Below the pieces are notes generated by a model. That model was not told the origin of the DNA. It did not search any database and was given only the letters and a program-made list of their open reading frames with translations. From contig NZ_FMAF01000004.1 of assembly GCF_900094565.1 (NCBI RefSeq), forward strand, positions 62,001 to 126,000: a stretch of 64,000 nucleotides of DNA, read 5' to 3'. Made by a program: the position numbers and the translations under genes. This document shows positions 17,197-25,885 of the stretch, in pieces (position 1 is the stretch's first letter; each line of letters opens with the position of its first letter). Source of the stretch: Martinezella lusitana (GTDB lineage: Bacteria > Pseudomonadota > Alphaproteobacteria > Rhizobiales > Rhizobiaceae).

Positions 17197-18624
17197 GTGG
17201 ACACGACGCGAAGCGAGTATGATTTGCTGGGTTCGAAGGATATTCCGGCCACTGTCTATTGGGGGGTGCATACCGCCAGAGCCTTGGAAAACTTCCAGGT
17301 GACGGGCACGCCGATCGGACGTTACACGCATCTCATCCGTGGCCTTGCCTTCGTCAAGGAGGCCGCCGCCCTTGCCAATCACGAGCTTGGCCTGCTCGAC
17401 AAGGAAAGGCTCGACGCCATCGTGCGGGCCTGCCGCGAGATTCGTGCCGGCGAGCTTCATGAGCAATTCGTGGTGGATGTCATCCAGGGCGGCGCTGGCA
17501 CATCGACCAACATGAATGCCAACGAGGTCATTGCCAACCGGGCGCTCGAACTGCTCGGCCACGCCAAAGGCGACTATGCCCGCCTTCATCCGAACGATCA
17601 CGTCAATCTCAGCCAGTCGACCAACGACGCCTATCCGACGGCGGTCAATGTCGCGCTGATCGAAGCGATCGACGGGCTTGCGGCGGCGATGCAGATGCTG
17701 CAGGAGGCTTTCGAACGCAAGGCCAAGGAATTCGACAGCCTCCTGAAGGTCGGTCGCACCCAATTGCAGGATGCCGTGCCGATGACGCTCGGCCAGGAGT
17801 TCCGGACCTTTGCCGTGATGCTTGGCGAAGACAGATCCCGCCTCATCGAATCCGCTGCCCTTCTGCACGAAGTCAACCTCGGCGCGACCGCCATCGGCAC
17901 CGGCCTCAATGCGCCGGCCGGCTATGCAGCACTTGCCTGCGCTCATCTCGCGCGATTGACCGGACGTCCACTTGTGACAGCTAGCGACCTGATCGAAGCC
18001 ACGCAGGATCCCGGCGCATTCGTCCATCTGTCGGGTGTGCTGAAGCGCGTGGCCGTCAAATTGTCGAAGACCTGCAATGATTTGCGTCTGCTGTCTTCCG
18101 GCCCTCGAGCTGGCATCGGCGAGATCAACCTGCCGGCCATGCAGGCCGGATCGAGCATCATGCCGGGCAAGATCAATCCGGTGATCCCGGAGATGGTCAA
18201 TCAGGTCGCCTTCTCGGTGATCGGCAACGACATCACCGTGACCATGGCTGCAGAGGCAGGTCAGCTGCAGCTCAATGCCTTCGAACCGATCATCGTGCGC
18301 TCGCTGTCGGAGAGCATCACGCATCTGACGGCGGCCTGCCATATCCTTGCCGAACGTTGCGTCGACGGCATCACCGCCAATCCCGCCATCATGGCACAGC
18401 GTCTGCAGGAATCGCTCGGCCTTGCGACAGCGCTCAACCCACTAATCGGCTATCAGGCGGCGACACAGGTTGCCCGTGAGGCGCTGGCAACCGGCCGTAC
18501 CGTGCCGGAAATCGTGCTGCAGCATGGCCATTTGACCGCCGAGCAACTTTTCGAGGCGCTCCGGCCGGAAAGGCTCGCCAACCTGCCCATTGTGGTCAAC
18601 GCTGCGGCTGATCCTCGCCGATGA
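17197..18624 (+). CDS. aspA: Aspartate ammonia-lyase (aspartase)
   Basis: A 475-residue enzyme of the fumarase/aspartase superfamily that deaminates aspartate to fumarate. The start is GTG with an AGGAGG site five bases upstream; an overlapping ATG two bases earlier is out of frame. The mobile-loop signature 'GSSIMPGKINP' is at about residues 318-328, with 'GTSTNMNANEV' and 'SQSTNDAYPTA' earlier. Aspartase and class II fumarase are similar; the asparaginase next door and the N-terminal 'EYDLLGSKDIPATVYWGVHT' favour aspartase. Divergent from the permease/asparaginase pair, and its 3' end overlaps the convergent GntR gene by 29 bases. Confidence 0.93.
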   Translation: MDTTRSEYDLLGSKDIPATVYWGVHTARALENFQVTGTPIGRYTHLIRGLAFVKEAAALANHELGLLDKERLDAIVRACREIRAGELHEQFVVDVIQGGAGTSTNMNANEVIANRALELLGHAKGDYARLHPNDHVNLSQSTNDAYPTAVNVALIEAIDGLAAAMQMLQEAFERKAKEFDSLLKVGRTQLQDAVPMTLGQEFRTFAVMLGEDRSRLIESAALLHEVNLGATAIGTGLNAPAGYAALACAHLARLTGRPLVTASDLIEATQDPGAFVHLSGVLKRVAVKLSKTCNDLRLLSSGPRAGIGEINLPAMQAGSSIMPGKINPVIPEMVNQVAFSVIGNDITVTMAAEAGQLQLNAFEPIIVRSLSESITHLTAACHILAERCVDGITANPAIMAQRLQESLGLATALNPLIGYQAATQVAREALATGRTVPEIVLQHGHLTAEQLFEALRPERLANLPIVVNAAADPRR

Positions 18625-19318
18625 TGGTCGTCACCACGCGCTCGACCTGACCGAGATGGGCCTCCATCGCTGCGATGGCCGCCTGCTCCGAGCCCGCCAC
18701 GATCGCCTCGACGATCTGGCGGTGCTCGACATTCGAGGCCACACGCCGCTGCGCCATCATGTTGACCAGTTCCGATTGGCGCATCAGCGCGTCGCGGGCA
18801 TCCGCAACGATCTTTGCAAACACGGCATTACCGGAGGCCTCTGCGATCATGCTGTGAAATTCAGAGTCGAGCTGCACCCATTTATAGGGGTCTTCCTGCC
18901 TGTCCATCTCGTCGCATAGTCCCAGCAATCGCGCCAATTGCGCGTCCGTGCGCCGCAGCGCCGCCCAACCGGCCGCCGGCACCTCGATGAAAGGCCGCGC
19001 CTCGATCAGATCACGCGCCGAATAGCCGCCATAGTGCAACTCCGGACTGGGCGTGGACGTGACCACGAAGGTGCCGCTGCCGGTGCGGGTTTGCGTGAAG
19101 CCCAAGGTCTGCAGCGAGCGGAGCGCCTCGCGGACGATGGGGCGGCTCACCCCATAGTGTCCGGCAAGCTGCGACTCGGCGGGCAGCCGCGTCCCGACCG
19201 CCAACCGTCCCGATGTAATTGCCGAACGAATATCGTCGAACACCGCCTCAGCGGCGTTCTTCCGACTGATCGGCCTTGTATAAGATAACCAATCAGCCAC
19301 CTCACTCATGACACCCAA
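18596..19318 (-). CDS. GntR-family regulator, FadR subfamily
   Basis: A 240-residue regulator. The winged helix covers about residues 22-88 ('LPAESQLAGHYGVSRPIVREALRSLQTLG'), followed by a helical FCD ligand domain with the metal-site residues in 'DSEFHSMIAEASGN' and 'EHRQIVEAI'. Members sense carboxylates or amino acids. It overlaps the 3' end of aspA tail to tail by 29 bases. Its position and the CTGTnnnACAG dyads at 17.0-17.2 kb make it the likely repressor of the asparagine/aspartate genes. It could instead serve other targets. Confidence 0.9.
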   Translation of the reverse strand: MGVMSEVADWLSYTRPISRKNAAEAVFDDIRSAITSGRLAVGTRLPAESQLAGHYGVSRPIVREALRSLQTLGFTQTRTGSGTFVVTSTPSPELHYGGYSARDLIEARPFIEVPAAGWAALRRTDAQLARLLGLCDEMDRQEDPYKWVQLDSEFHSMIAEASGNAVFAKIVADARDALMRQSELVNMMAQRRVASNVEHRQIVEAIVAGSEQAAIAAMEAHLGQVERVVTTIIGEDQPQR

Positions 19319-19389
19319 CCTTTATAAACATTCCATGCTTGTCAACAAACGAGGCTTGGAAAGACAGCCCCTGTCCCGGCGCGCCAGCC

Positions 19390-19887
19390 TCAACCCGAAC
19401 TGTCGCCGGCATAGACGCGTTTCAGAAAGCCGACAAAGGTTTTCAGCTCCTCTTTGGAGAAGCGCCCGGTGAATTTCCGCTCGTGGGCCGCGATCAGATC
19501 GCGGCACGCTGCAAGGATCTCCTGACCCTCGCCCGTCAGGATCAGCTGCTGGCGACGGCGGTCGACGGGAGACGGGCGGCGCGCAACCAGGTTGCGATCC
19601 TCCAACCTATTGACGAGCGACATCATCGTCGCACGATCCATGCCGAGAGTTGCCGCTATATCGATCTGGCTCGCCCCCTCGTTCTGCGCGATCAGTTCCA
19701 GCACGGCGACCTGCTTCTGCGTCAGGCCAAGGTCTTCCATGGCTCGCGAGAAATCATGATAAAGCGCAACATTGGCCATGCGCAGGTGAAATCCGAGGAT
19801 GTCCTCCAAGGAGCTGGTGTCAATCCGGCGCATGTCGTCAGCGCCATCCTGCCTTTGCGCCTTTTCCCCACGATTTCCGACCGCCAT
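19390..19887 (-). CDS. MarR-family regulator (CouR/FerR-like)
   Basis: A 165-residue winged-helix regulator. The start at 19887 is fixed by an excellent AGGGAGGAG site; a much longer frame upstream is a shadow. The DNA-binding part is 'ASQIDIAATLGMDRATMMSLVNRLEDRNLVARR' in the middle (about residues 70-102, cited in part), with the wing 'DRRRQQ'. It is divergent from a CoA ligase and a hydroxycinnamoyl-CoA hydratase/lyase. MarR proteins in that position (CouR, FerR) repress until a hydroxycinnamoyl-CoA is made. A dyad at 19985-20003 is the likely operator. Confidence 0.9.
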   Translation of the reverse strand: MAVGNRGEKAQRQDGADDMRRIDTSSLEDILGFHLRMANVALYHDFSRAMEDLGLTQKQVAVLELIAQNEGASQIDIAATLGMDRATMMSLVNRLEDRNLVARRPSPVDRRRQQLILTGEGQEILAACRDLIAAHERKFTGRFSKEELKTFVGFLKRVYAGDSSG

Positions 19888-19984
19888 CACTCCTCCCTGC
19901 CCGGCACAGTCAATGCGCCTGGCAGTCTTAGAAGCACAATTCCATGCCGGCAGCAAATTTCCCTTGAGGAGAGCAGGTAAAATA

Positions 19985-20003
19985 TTGTATGTGTTGCATA
20001 CAA
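19985..20003. promoter_or_regulatory. Candidate MarR operator
   Basis: TTGTATG (19985-19991) and CATACAA (19997-20003) form a perfect seven-base dyad with a five-base centre, 98 bases from the marR start and 35 bases before the CoA ligase start. A possible -35 (TTGAGG, 19964-19969) lies just upstream, so a bound regulator would cover the -10 region of the ligase promoter. Confidence 0.55.
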
Positions 20004-20037
20004 ATTTCGCTATGGGAGTGGCGAGGTGGAGGAGCAA

Positions 20038-21609
20038 ATGCAACAGGTCTCGCAGCACATAGGTGAGGCAATCGGCGCGGTGGGGTTGGAGACCGACGAT
20101 CCGCTTGTCTTTCGGGCCAAAGTCAGCCCGAACCGGCCGGCGGTGATCGAGGTGGCGACAGGCCGGCATTTGAGCTATGGCGAGCTGAATGAACTGGCCT
20201 CACGCTGCGCCGGGTGGCTGGCAAAGGTCCTGCCGGGCGGCGAGGATCATCCGCGCATCGCTTATCTTGGCCGCAACTCGATTGCCGAAATCATCGCATG
20301 CCTCGGTTGCCAGCGCCTCGGCGCGGTCTTCGTGCCGCTCAATTGGCGTTTGAGCGCAACCGAACTTCAGCAGATCCTCGCCGATTGCCGCCCGCACATG
20401 CTGATCGTGGATCGGGAATTCAGCGAAATCGCCGGCGAAACCGGTCCCCTCCTGCCACCACAGCTGATCGTGGAGGGTGAGGCTGGGTTTCTTGCTCGTC
20501 TGCAGGGCGCGCGCCCTCGTGCCGGCGGGCGAATTGCGGCGGATACGCCTTGCATCATCCTCTACACGTCAGGCACGACCGGCACTCCGAAGGGCGTGAT
20601 CATCACCAGGCGCAACGCCTTCTTCTCGGCAATCAATTTCGCGCTGGTCGGAGAAGTGACGTCGCAATCCGTCACCCTCTGCGACCTGCCGCTCTTCCAC
20701 ACGATCGGCATCATCGCGATCGCACGAACGACGCTTCTCATGGGCGGACGGCTGGTCATCTCGGACCGCTTCCAGCCTGGGCGAACCCTCTCTGTCCTCG
20801 GCGATACGGCCCTCGGCATAACGCATTATTTCGCCATTCCCCAGATGGCCTCGGCATTGCGCGCATCGCCCCATTGGAATCCCGCTGCCTTGAAGGCTCT
20901 GAAAGCGATCTTCATCGGCGGCGCTCCGCTTTCGCCGGCCCTGATTGAGTCTTTCCTCGAAGACGGCGTTGCCCTCGTCAACGGCTATGGCATGAGCGAG
21001 GCCGGCACCGTCCTGCACATGCCGCTCGACAAGGACCTGATATCGGCCCATCCCGGCAGCGTCGGCTTCGCCGCCCCGCTCACCGAGATCCGCCTCATGG
21101 CATCGGATGGAACCGATGCCGCCGATGGCGACGTCGGCGAGATCTGGCTGCGCGGGCCGGCTGTGACGCCGGGCTACTGGAACAAGCCGAAGGAAACGGC
21201 CAGCGCCTTCGTCGACGGATGGTATCGAACCGGCGATCTCGGCAGGCGCGACGAAACCGGTCTGCTTTACATACCCGACCGGCTGAAAGACATGTATATC
21301 AGCGGCGGCGAGAATGTCTTCCCGGCCGAGGTCGAAGCTGTCATCGCAACGCATCCGGCCGTGCGTGATGTCGCCGTCATCGGCATCCCCGATCCGCGAT
21401 GGGGCGAGAGCGGCGTGGCCTTCGTCGTACCGGCCTCCCCCGAAGTGCTTGCCGAGGACATCCTCAGCCATTGCGCAGCCCGCCTTGCTACCTACAAGCG
21501 CCCGCTACGCGTCATCTTCCTTGAAGCCATTCCGCGCACCGCATCCGGCAAGGCGCAAAAGCATATCCTCAGACAATCACATACCGACACCGATCCGAAG
21601 CCGTTTTGA
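20038..21609 (+). CDS. Acyl-CoA ligase, probably hydroxycinnamate (feruloyl)-CoA ligase
   Basis: A 523-residue AMP-forming ligase. The ATG at 20038 is chosen because GGAGGAG lies four to ten bases before it; a GTG twelve bases upstream is weaker. Motifs: ATP-binding 'YTSGTTGTPKG' near residue 176, 'GYGMSEAGT', 'WYRTGDLGRRD' and the catalytic lysine in 'RTASGKAQK' near residue 505. It precedes a hydroxycinnamoyl-CoA hydratase/lyase by 47 bases, so ferulate, p-coumarate or caffeate are the expected substrates. The family alone would allow fatty acids, so specificity rests on context. Confidence 0.88.
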   Translation: MQQVSQHIGEAIGAVGLETDDPLVFRAKVSPNRPAVIEVATGRHLSYGELNELASRCAGWLAKVLPGGEDHPRIAYLGRNSIAEIIACLGCQRLGAVFVPLNWRLSATELQQILADCRPHMLIVDREFSEIAGETGPLLPPQLIVEGEAGFLARLQGARPRAGGRIAADTPCIILYTSGTTGTPKGVIITRRNAFFSAINFALVGEVTSQSVTLCDLPLFHTIGIIAIARTTLLMGGRLVISDRFQPGRTLSVLGDTALGITHYFAIPQMASALRASPHWNPAALKALKAIFIGGAPLSPALIESFLEDGVALVNGYGMSEAGTVLHMPLDKDLISAHPGSVGFAAPLTEIRLMASDGTDAADGDVGEIWLRGPAVTPGYWNKPKETASAFVDGWYRTGDLGRRDETGLLYIPDRLKDMYISGGENVFPAEVEAVIATHPAVRDVAVIGIPDPRWGESGVAFVVPASPEVLAEDILSHCAARLATYKRPLRVIFLEAIPRTASGKAQKHILRQSHTDTDPKPF

Positions 21610-21656
21610 CGGTCGGCAGGCATGACTGAAACACTAAAGATGAGCAGGAGAGACAG

Positions 21657-22487
21657 ATGACGGAAATTGAGAAGACCACGGCCGATCCGGTGCTTGTCGA
21701 ATTCGACAATGGCATCGCCTTCGTGACGTTGAATCGCCCCGATAAACGCAACGCGATGAATCCTGCGCTCAACACGCGCATGCTCGAAGTCCTGGACGAT
21801 CTTGAAGGCGATGAGCGGTGCGGCGTTCTGGTCCTGCGCGGAGCAGGCTCATCCTGGTCGGCCGGCATGGATCTCAAGGAATACTTCCGCGACAATGACG
21901 GCAAGCCGCGCGATGCGACGCTGAAGAGCCGCCGGCAATCCGGCGGCTGGTGGAGCCGGCTGATGTATTTTGAAAAGCCGACGATCGCCATGGTCAACGG
22001 CTGGTGCTTCGGGGGCGCCTTCACGCCGCTGGTCGCCTGCGATCTCGCGATATCAGCCGACGAAGCAACCTTCGGCCTCTCCGAAATCAACTGGGGCATC
22101 CTGCCCGGCGGCAACGTTACCCGCGCCGTTGCCGAAGTAATGAACCACCGCGACTCCCTCTACTACATCATGACCGGAGAAACCTTTGGCGGACAGAAGG
22201 CCCGCGACATGGGCCTCGTCAACGAATCCGTGCCGCTGGAACAGCTCGAAATCCGCGTGCGCGCTATTTGCGCTATCCTCCTCGAGAAGAACCCGGTCGT
22301 GCTCAAGGCCGCCAAGGACACGTTCAAGCGCGTGCGCAATCTGCCCTGGGATCTGGCCGATGATTACATCTATGCCAAGCTCGAGCAGATGCTGTTTCTC
22401 GACAAAACGGGAGGACGCGACGAGGGCCTCAAGCAGTTCCTCGACGACAAGGCCTATCGGCCGGGTCTTGGTGCCTACAAGCGGTAG
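21657..22487 (+). CDS. p-Hydroxycinnamoyl-CoA hydratase/lyase
   Basis: A 276-residue crotonase-fold enzyme that hydrates feruloyl-, coumaroyl- or caffeoyl-CoA and splits off acetyl-CoA, giving vanillin, 4-hydroxybenzaldehyde or protocatechualdehyde. It shares long identical stretches with the Pseudomonas enzyme as I recall it: 'AGMDLKEYF', 'AMVNGWCFGG', 'DEATFGLSEINWG' and 'YYIMTGETFGGQKA'. E143 and Y239, catalytic in the Pseudomonas enzyme, are kept with the same numbering; the position I recall as Ser123 is Thr here. AGGAG precedes the ATG. It ends the (+) operon, and a strong hairpin follows. Confidence 0.95.
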   Translation: MTEIEKTTADPVLVEFDNGIAFVTLNRPDKRNAMNPALNTRMLEVLDDLEGDERCGVLVLRGAGSSWSAGMDLKEYFRDNDGKPRDATLKSRRQSGGWWSRLMYFEKPTIAMVNGWCFGGAFTPLVACDLAISADEATFGLSEINWGILPGGNVTRAVAEVMNHRDSLYYIMTGETFGGQKARDMGLVNESVPLEQLEIRVRAICAILLEKNPVVLKAAKDTFKRVRNLPWDLADDYIYAKLEQMLFLDKTGGRDEGLKQFLDDKAYRPGLGAYKR

Positions 22488-22526
22488 CCGTTGTCGGCGC
22501 GAATACATGGATTGATGCTATAATTC

Positions 22527-22554
22527 GCGGCGGCCAGCGGGAACTGGCCGCCGC
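22527..22554. terminator. Strong bidirectional hairpin between convergent genes
   Basis: GCGGCGGCCAG (22527-22537) and CTGGCCGCCGC (22544-22554) form a perfect eleven-pair, GC-rich stem with a six-base loop, between the hydratase/lyase (+) and the aldehyde dehydrogenase (-). No long T tract on either side, but position and strength favour a shared terminator. Confidence 0.65.
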
Positions 22555-22566
22555 AACGTCGTTTGA

Positions 22567-24012
22567 TCAGAAGGGATAGTGCTGCGCGGAATCTTCGATG
22601 GTGATCCAGCGCAGATCGGTGAATTCGGCGATCGCAGCCTTACCGCCGAAGCGGCCGTAGCCGCTGCCCTTGACGCCGCCGAACGGCATCTGCGCTTCAT
22701 CGTTTAAAGTCGGGCCGTTGATATGGCAAATACCGGACTGAATGCGTCCGGCAACGGCAAGCGCGCGCTGTACGTCGCGGCTGAAGACGGCCGACGACAG
22801 GCCGTATTCGGTGTCGTTGGCAATCCGTACCGCCTCATCCTCGCTTGCCACACGAATGATCGGCTTCACCGGCCCAAAGGATTCTTCCGCATAGACGCGC
22901 ATATCCGGTGTGACGAAATCGAGCAACGTCGCCTCCACCACCGTTCCGCTGCGCTTGCCGCCGGCTATCAGTTTGGCTCCCTTGGCCTGTGCGTCGGCGA
23001 TCAGCTCCTCCATCTTCTTGGCTGCATCGAGGCTGATCAGCGAACCCAGCACCACATGGCCGCGCGGATCGCCCGCCGGCAGCGCGCTGGCGCGCGCCGC
23101 AAGCTTGGCGACGAAGGCGTCGGCGATCGCCTGATGCACGATGATGCGCTCGGTCGACATGCAGATCTGGCCTTGGTGCATGAAGGCGCCGAAGATTGCC
23201 GCGTTGACGGCACCATCGATATCGGCATCCTCCAGCACCACCAGCGGCGCCTTGCCGCCGAGTTCCAGCAGAGCCGGTTTCAGATGCTTGCCGCTGAGTT
23301 CAGCGATGATCTTGCCCACCTTGGTCGAGCCGGTGAAATTGACACGGCGCACTGCGGGATGCGCGATCAGTGCCTCGACGATCCGGGGCGCATCCTCGGG
23401 CGCATTGGTGATGACGTTGATGACGCCAGCCGGCAGGCCTGCTTCCGTCAGGGCCGTCGCGATCAGCCGCTGCGTGCCGGGGCATTGTTCGGAAGCCTTC
23501 AGGATCACCGTGTTGCCACAGGCGATCGGCATGGCAATGGCCCGCGTCGCCAGGATGACAGGCGCATTCCAGGGCGCGATCGCCAGGCAAACGCCGGCCG
23601 CCTGGCGGATGCCCATGGCGAGCGTGCCGGGCTTGTCGGAAGGAATGATCTCGCCGCCGATCTGCGTCGTCATGGCGGCCGCTTCGCGCAGGATATTGGC
23701 GGCAAGCATGACGTTGAAGCCGGCCCAAGGCGCGGTCGCTCCCGTCTCCTCCATCATCAGCGTCGTGAACTCGCCGACCTTGGCATCCATGATATCGGCC
23801 GCTTTTGCCAGGATCGCGCGGCGCTGGCCGGGGCCGGTGCTCGCCCAGGCTGGGAAGGCGTTGGATGCGGCTTCGATCGCAGCCGCCACGTCCTCGAGGC
23901 CGACCGCCGGCGCCCGGCTTGCCAGCTTTTCGGTAAAGGGGTCCAGACGGTCATAGGTCCGGCCGCTGGCGGCCGGCCTGTCGACGCCGTTAATGAGAAG
24001 GGAAATGTTCAT
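22567..24012 (-). CDS. Aldehyde dehydrogenase (vanillin/4-hydroxybenzaldehyde dehydrogenase-like)
   Basis: A 481-residue NAD(P)-dependent aldehyde dehydrogenase. The catalytic residues are E250 in 'LLELGGKAP' and C284 in 'HQGQICMSTER'; the cofactor site shows 'NFTGSTKVGK'. The 'GQICMS' context is typical of the vanillin/salicylaldehyde dehydrogenase branch. It would oxidise the aldehyde made by the hydratase/lyase to vanillate or 4-hydroxybenzoate. It is the last gene of the long (-) operon and is clearly paralogous to the dehydrogenase at 29653, the first gene of that operon. Ring-cleavage enzymes are not in the window. Confidence 0.92.
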   Translation of the reverse strand: MNISLLINGVDRPAASGRTYDRLDPFTEKLASRAPAVGLEDVAAAIEAASNAFPAWASTGPGQRRAILAKAADIMDAKVGEFTTLMMEETGATAPWAGFNVMLAANILREAAAMTTQIGGEIIPSDKPGTLAMGIRQAAGVCLAIAPWNAPVILATRAIAMPIACGNTVILKASEQCPGTQRLIATALTEAGLPAGVINVITNAPEDAPRIVEALIAHPAVRRVNFTGSTKVGKIIAELSGKHLKPALLELGGKAPLVVLEDADIDGAVNAAIFGAFMHQGQICMSTERIIVHQAIADAFVAKLAARASALPAGDPRGHVVLGSLISLDAAKKMEELIADAQAKGAKLIAGGKRSGTVVEATLLDFVTPDMRVYAEESFGPVKPIIRVASEDEAVRIANDTEYGLSSAVFSRDVQRALAVAGRIQSGICHINGPTLNDEAQMPFGGVKGSGYGRFGGKAAIAEFTDLRWITIEDSAQHYPF

Positions 24013-24038
24013 CTCTTGTCTCCTGATGCGAATAATAT

Positions 24039-24824
24039 CTAGAAGCCGAGCACGTCGGCATTGATGGAGGCTTCAAGCCCGCCATCGGTGGGGAGATTGG
24101 CGCCATTGATCCAGCGCGCACCGTCCGAGCACAAGAACAGGATGGCAGGGGCGATGTCGGCTGAGGTACCCGCCCGGCCGACGCGCGTGATATCGCTGTC
24201 GACGCGGGCGTCGCCAAGCACGGCGCGGAACTGCTTGAGGATCCGCGTTTCGACGGGACCAGGGCTGACGGCGTTGACGCGAATGCCGCGATCCTTGAAG
24301 AGCGCTTGATGTGCGGCCCGCATGGTCCAGAGCAGCAGCAGCTCCTTGGACAGCGGATAGCCCTCTTCGTTCTTCAAACCATGCTCCGCGACGAGACCGG
24401 CGACATCAGGAAAGCCTTCGATTGCCGTCAGCTTCTTTGCTCGCTCCAGATTGGCGCGCCAGCCATAGCCCGCGATCGAGGCGACATTGACGATCGCCCC
24501 GCCCTCGCGCAGGCGGGGTGCGACCGCCTCGGAAAGCGTACGCAAACCGTAGAAATTGACTGCAAGCGTTGCCGCGACGCCGGTGCTTCCGGAAAGCCCT
24601 GCGACATTGGCCAGAGCATCGACGCGGTTGGGCAATTGGCGGACGATGTCCGCTACGCCTTCGGCGGTCGAGATATCGCCCTTGATGAAGGAACTGATGC
24701 CCGACGACGGCTCGCGGACATCGACGCCGATAATGTCAGCGCCCATCTGCCCCGCAAGTTCGGCGGTGCGCGCGCCGATACCCGAAGCGACCCCAGTGAC
24801 GAGGATGGTCTTGCCGAAAAGCAT
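24039..24824 (-). CDS. Short-chain dehydrogenase, coniferyl-alcohol-dehydrogenase-like
   Basis: A 261-residue SDR. The start at 24824 has an AAGGTGA site and gives the canonical N-terminus 'MLFGKTILVTGVASGIG' with the nucleotide-binding glycines at 11-17. The catalytic set is S116, Y156 and K160 ('YPLSK'). A long loop between S116 and Y156, the 'DALANVAGLSG' strand and the length fit coniferyl-alcohol dehydrogenases, which oxidise coniferyl alcohol to the aldehyde. In this neighbourhood that would feed lignin-type alcohols through aldehyde dehydrogenase to ferulate. A general 3-alpha-hydroxysteroid-type SDR is the alternative. Confidence 0.85.
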   Translation of the reverse strand: MLFGKTILVTGVASGIGARTAELAGQMGADIIGVDVREPSSGISSFIKGDISTAEGVADIVRQLPNRVDALANVAGLSGSTGVAATLAVNFYGLRTLSEAVAPRLREGGAIVNVASIAGYGWRANLERAKKLTAIEGFPDVAGLVAEHGLKNEEGYPLSKELLLLWTMRAAHQALFKDRGIRVNAVSPGPVETRILKQFRAVLGDARVDSDITRVGRAGTSADIAPAILFLCSDGARWINGANLPTDGGLEASINADVLGF

Positions 24825-24865
24825 GATTTCACCTTTCTCATGAAATGCGACGACGGACGTCGCCG

Positions 24866-25885
24866 CTACTGTTTGGCCTTGAAGAGATCTGAAAACGTCA
24901 GCCGGTAGCCGACGGGCAGCAGTTGCAGATCGAACCGTCGCTCGATCGCGCCCCAGAGGCCCTGTGGCAGATAGAGGGAGAAGAGCAGCGCTGCGGCCCC
25001 GAGGCCAACCAGATACCAGACCCCCGTTCCGCCGAAGACGGTCTCGATGACGAAAAAGAGCACAGCGCCGAGGATTGCCCCCTCGAATTTGCCGATGCCG
25101 CCGACGAGCACCATAAAGATCATATAAGCGGTCCACTGCACGCTGAAATAGGTCTTCGGCTGGAAGGTGGTGGCCGTTGCCAGCCAGAGGCCGCCGGCGA
25201 CGGCGATGCCGAAGGCAGCCAGCACAAAGAGCAATCTCTTGGTGGCCGCAACCCGCACGCCGACGGAGGTTGCCGCATCCTCGTTGTCACGGATCGCCTG
25301 CATCGCAGCGCCGGCGCGGCTGCGCATGAGGGCAAAGAGGGCGCCGAGCAGGGCAATCATCGCGGCAAGCGCCAGCCAGTAGATCGTCACCCGCCGCGTG
25401 CCGCTGTCATAGGCGTTCAGTGCAATGAGCGAGGTGCCCGTTTCCCCCTGGATGAGCCGGTCGAGATTGACGAGCAGATGGGCGAGCTCGGCGATCACCC
25501 ACATGCCTATCGCAAACTCCCCGCCCTTCAGCCGCAGCATGAACCATGAAAGCGGAACCGAAAGAATGCCGGTGACGATCGCGGCGACGAAGAGCGAAAC
25601 GAAGGGATCGAGCCCTGCATCAGCCAGGCGGATGGTGAAATAAGCGCCGAGACCGAAGAAGACCTGCTGGCCGACGGAAACGAGGCCGCCGAAGCCCGCC
25701 AGGGCATTCCACATGGCGGCGAGGATCACGTAGATGAAGAGAGCCGTCATCCGGTCGATGACACCGGCTCCCATGAAGGCAGGCGAGGCCGCCAGCAGGA
25801 TCGCCACGACTGTCATCACAGCCAATGTCAGGCGGGACGAAGCCGTCCAGCGTTCGACGGATATTCCGGGTGCGATCACGGTCAT
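24866..25885 (-). CDS. Branched-chain-type ABC transporter permease (LivM-like)
   Basis: A 339-residue HAAT-family permease. The start at 25885 overlaps the stop of the LivH-like gene (ATGA), and the upstream extension of the frame is a shadow. About ten hydrophobic segments; the family block 'LRLKGGEFAIGMWVIAEL' and 'GGIGKFEGAILGAVLFF' are both visible. It pairs with the LivH-like subunit. In Rhodopseudomonas palustris a transporter of this class (CouPSTU) carries p-coumarate, which fits this locus. Confidence 0.92.
   Translation of the reverse strand: MTVIAPGISVERWTASSRLTLAVMTVVAILLAASPAFMGAGVIDRMTALFIYVILAAMWNALAGFGGLVSVGQQVFFGLGAYFTIRLADAGLDPFVSLFVAAIVTGILSVPLSWFMLRLKGGEFAIGMWVIAELAHLLVNLDRLIQGETGTSLIALNAYDSGTRRVTIYWLALAAMIALLGALFALMRSRAGAAMQAIRDNEDAATSVGVRVAATKRLLFVLAAFGIAVAGGLWLATATTFQPKTYFSVQWTAYMIFMVLVGGIGKFEGAILGAVLFFVIETVFGGTGVWYLVGLGAAALLFSLYLPQGLWGAIERRFDLQLLPVGYRLTFSDLFKAKQ

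Noticed and set aside
15473..19318. Idea that this is the known R. etli ansRPAB operon
   Set aside because: Gene order and strand differ (divergent, regulator at the far end), and the asparaginase has classical motifs rather than the atypical R. etli form.
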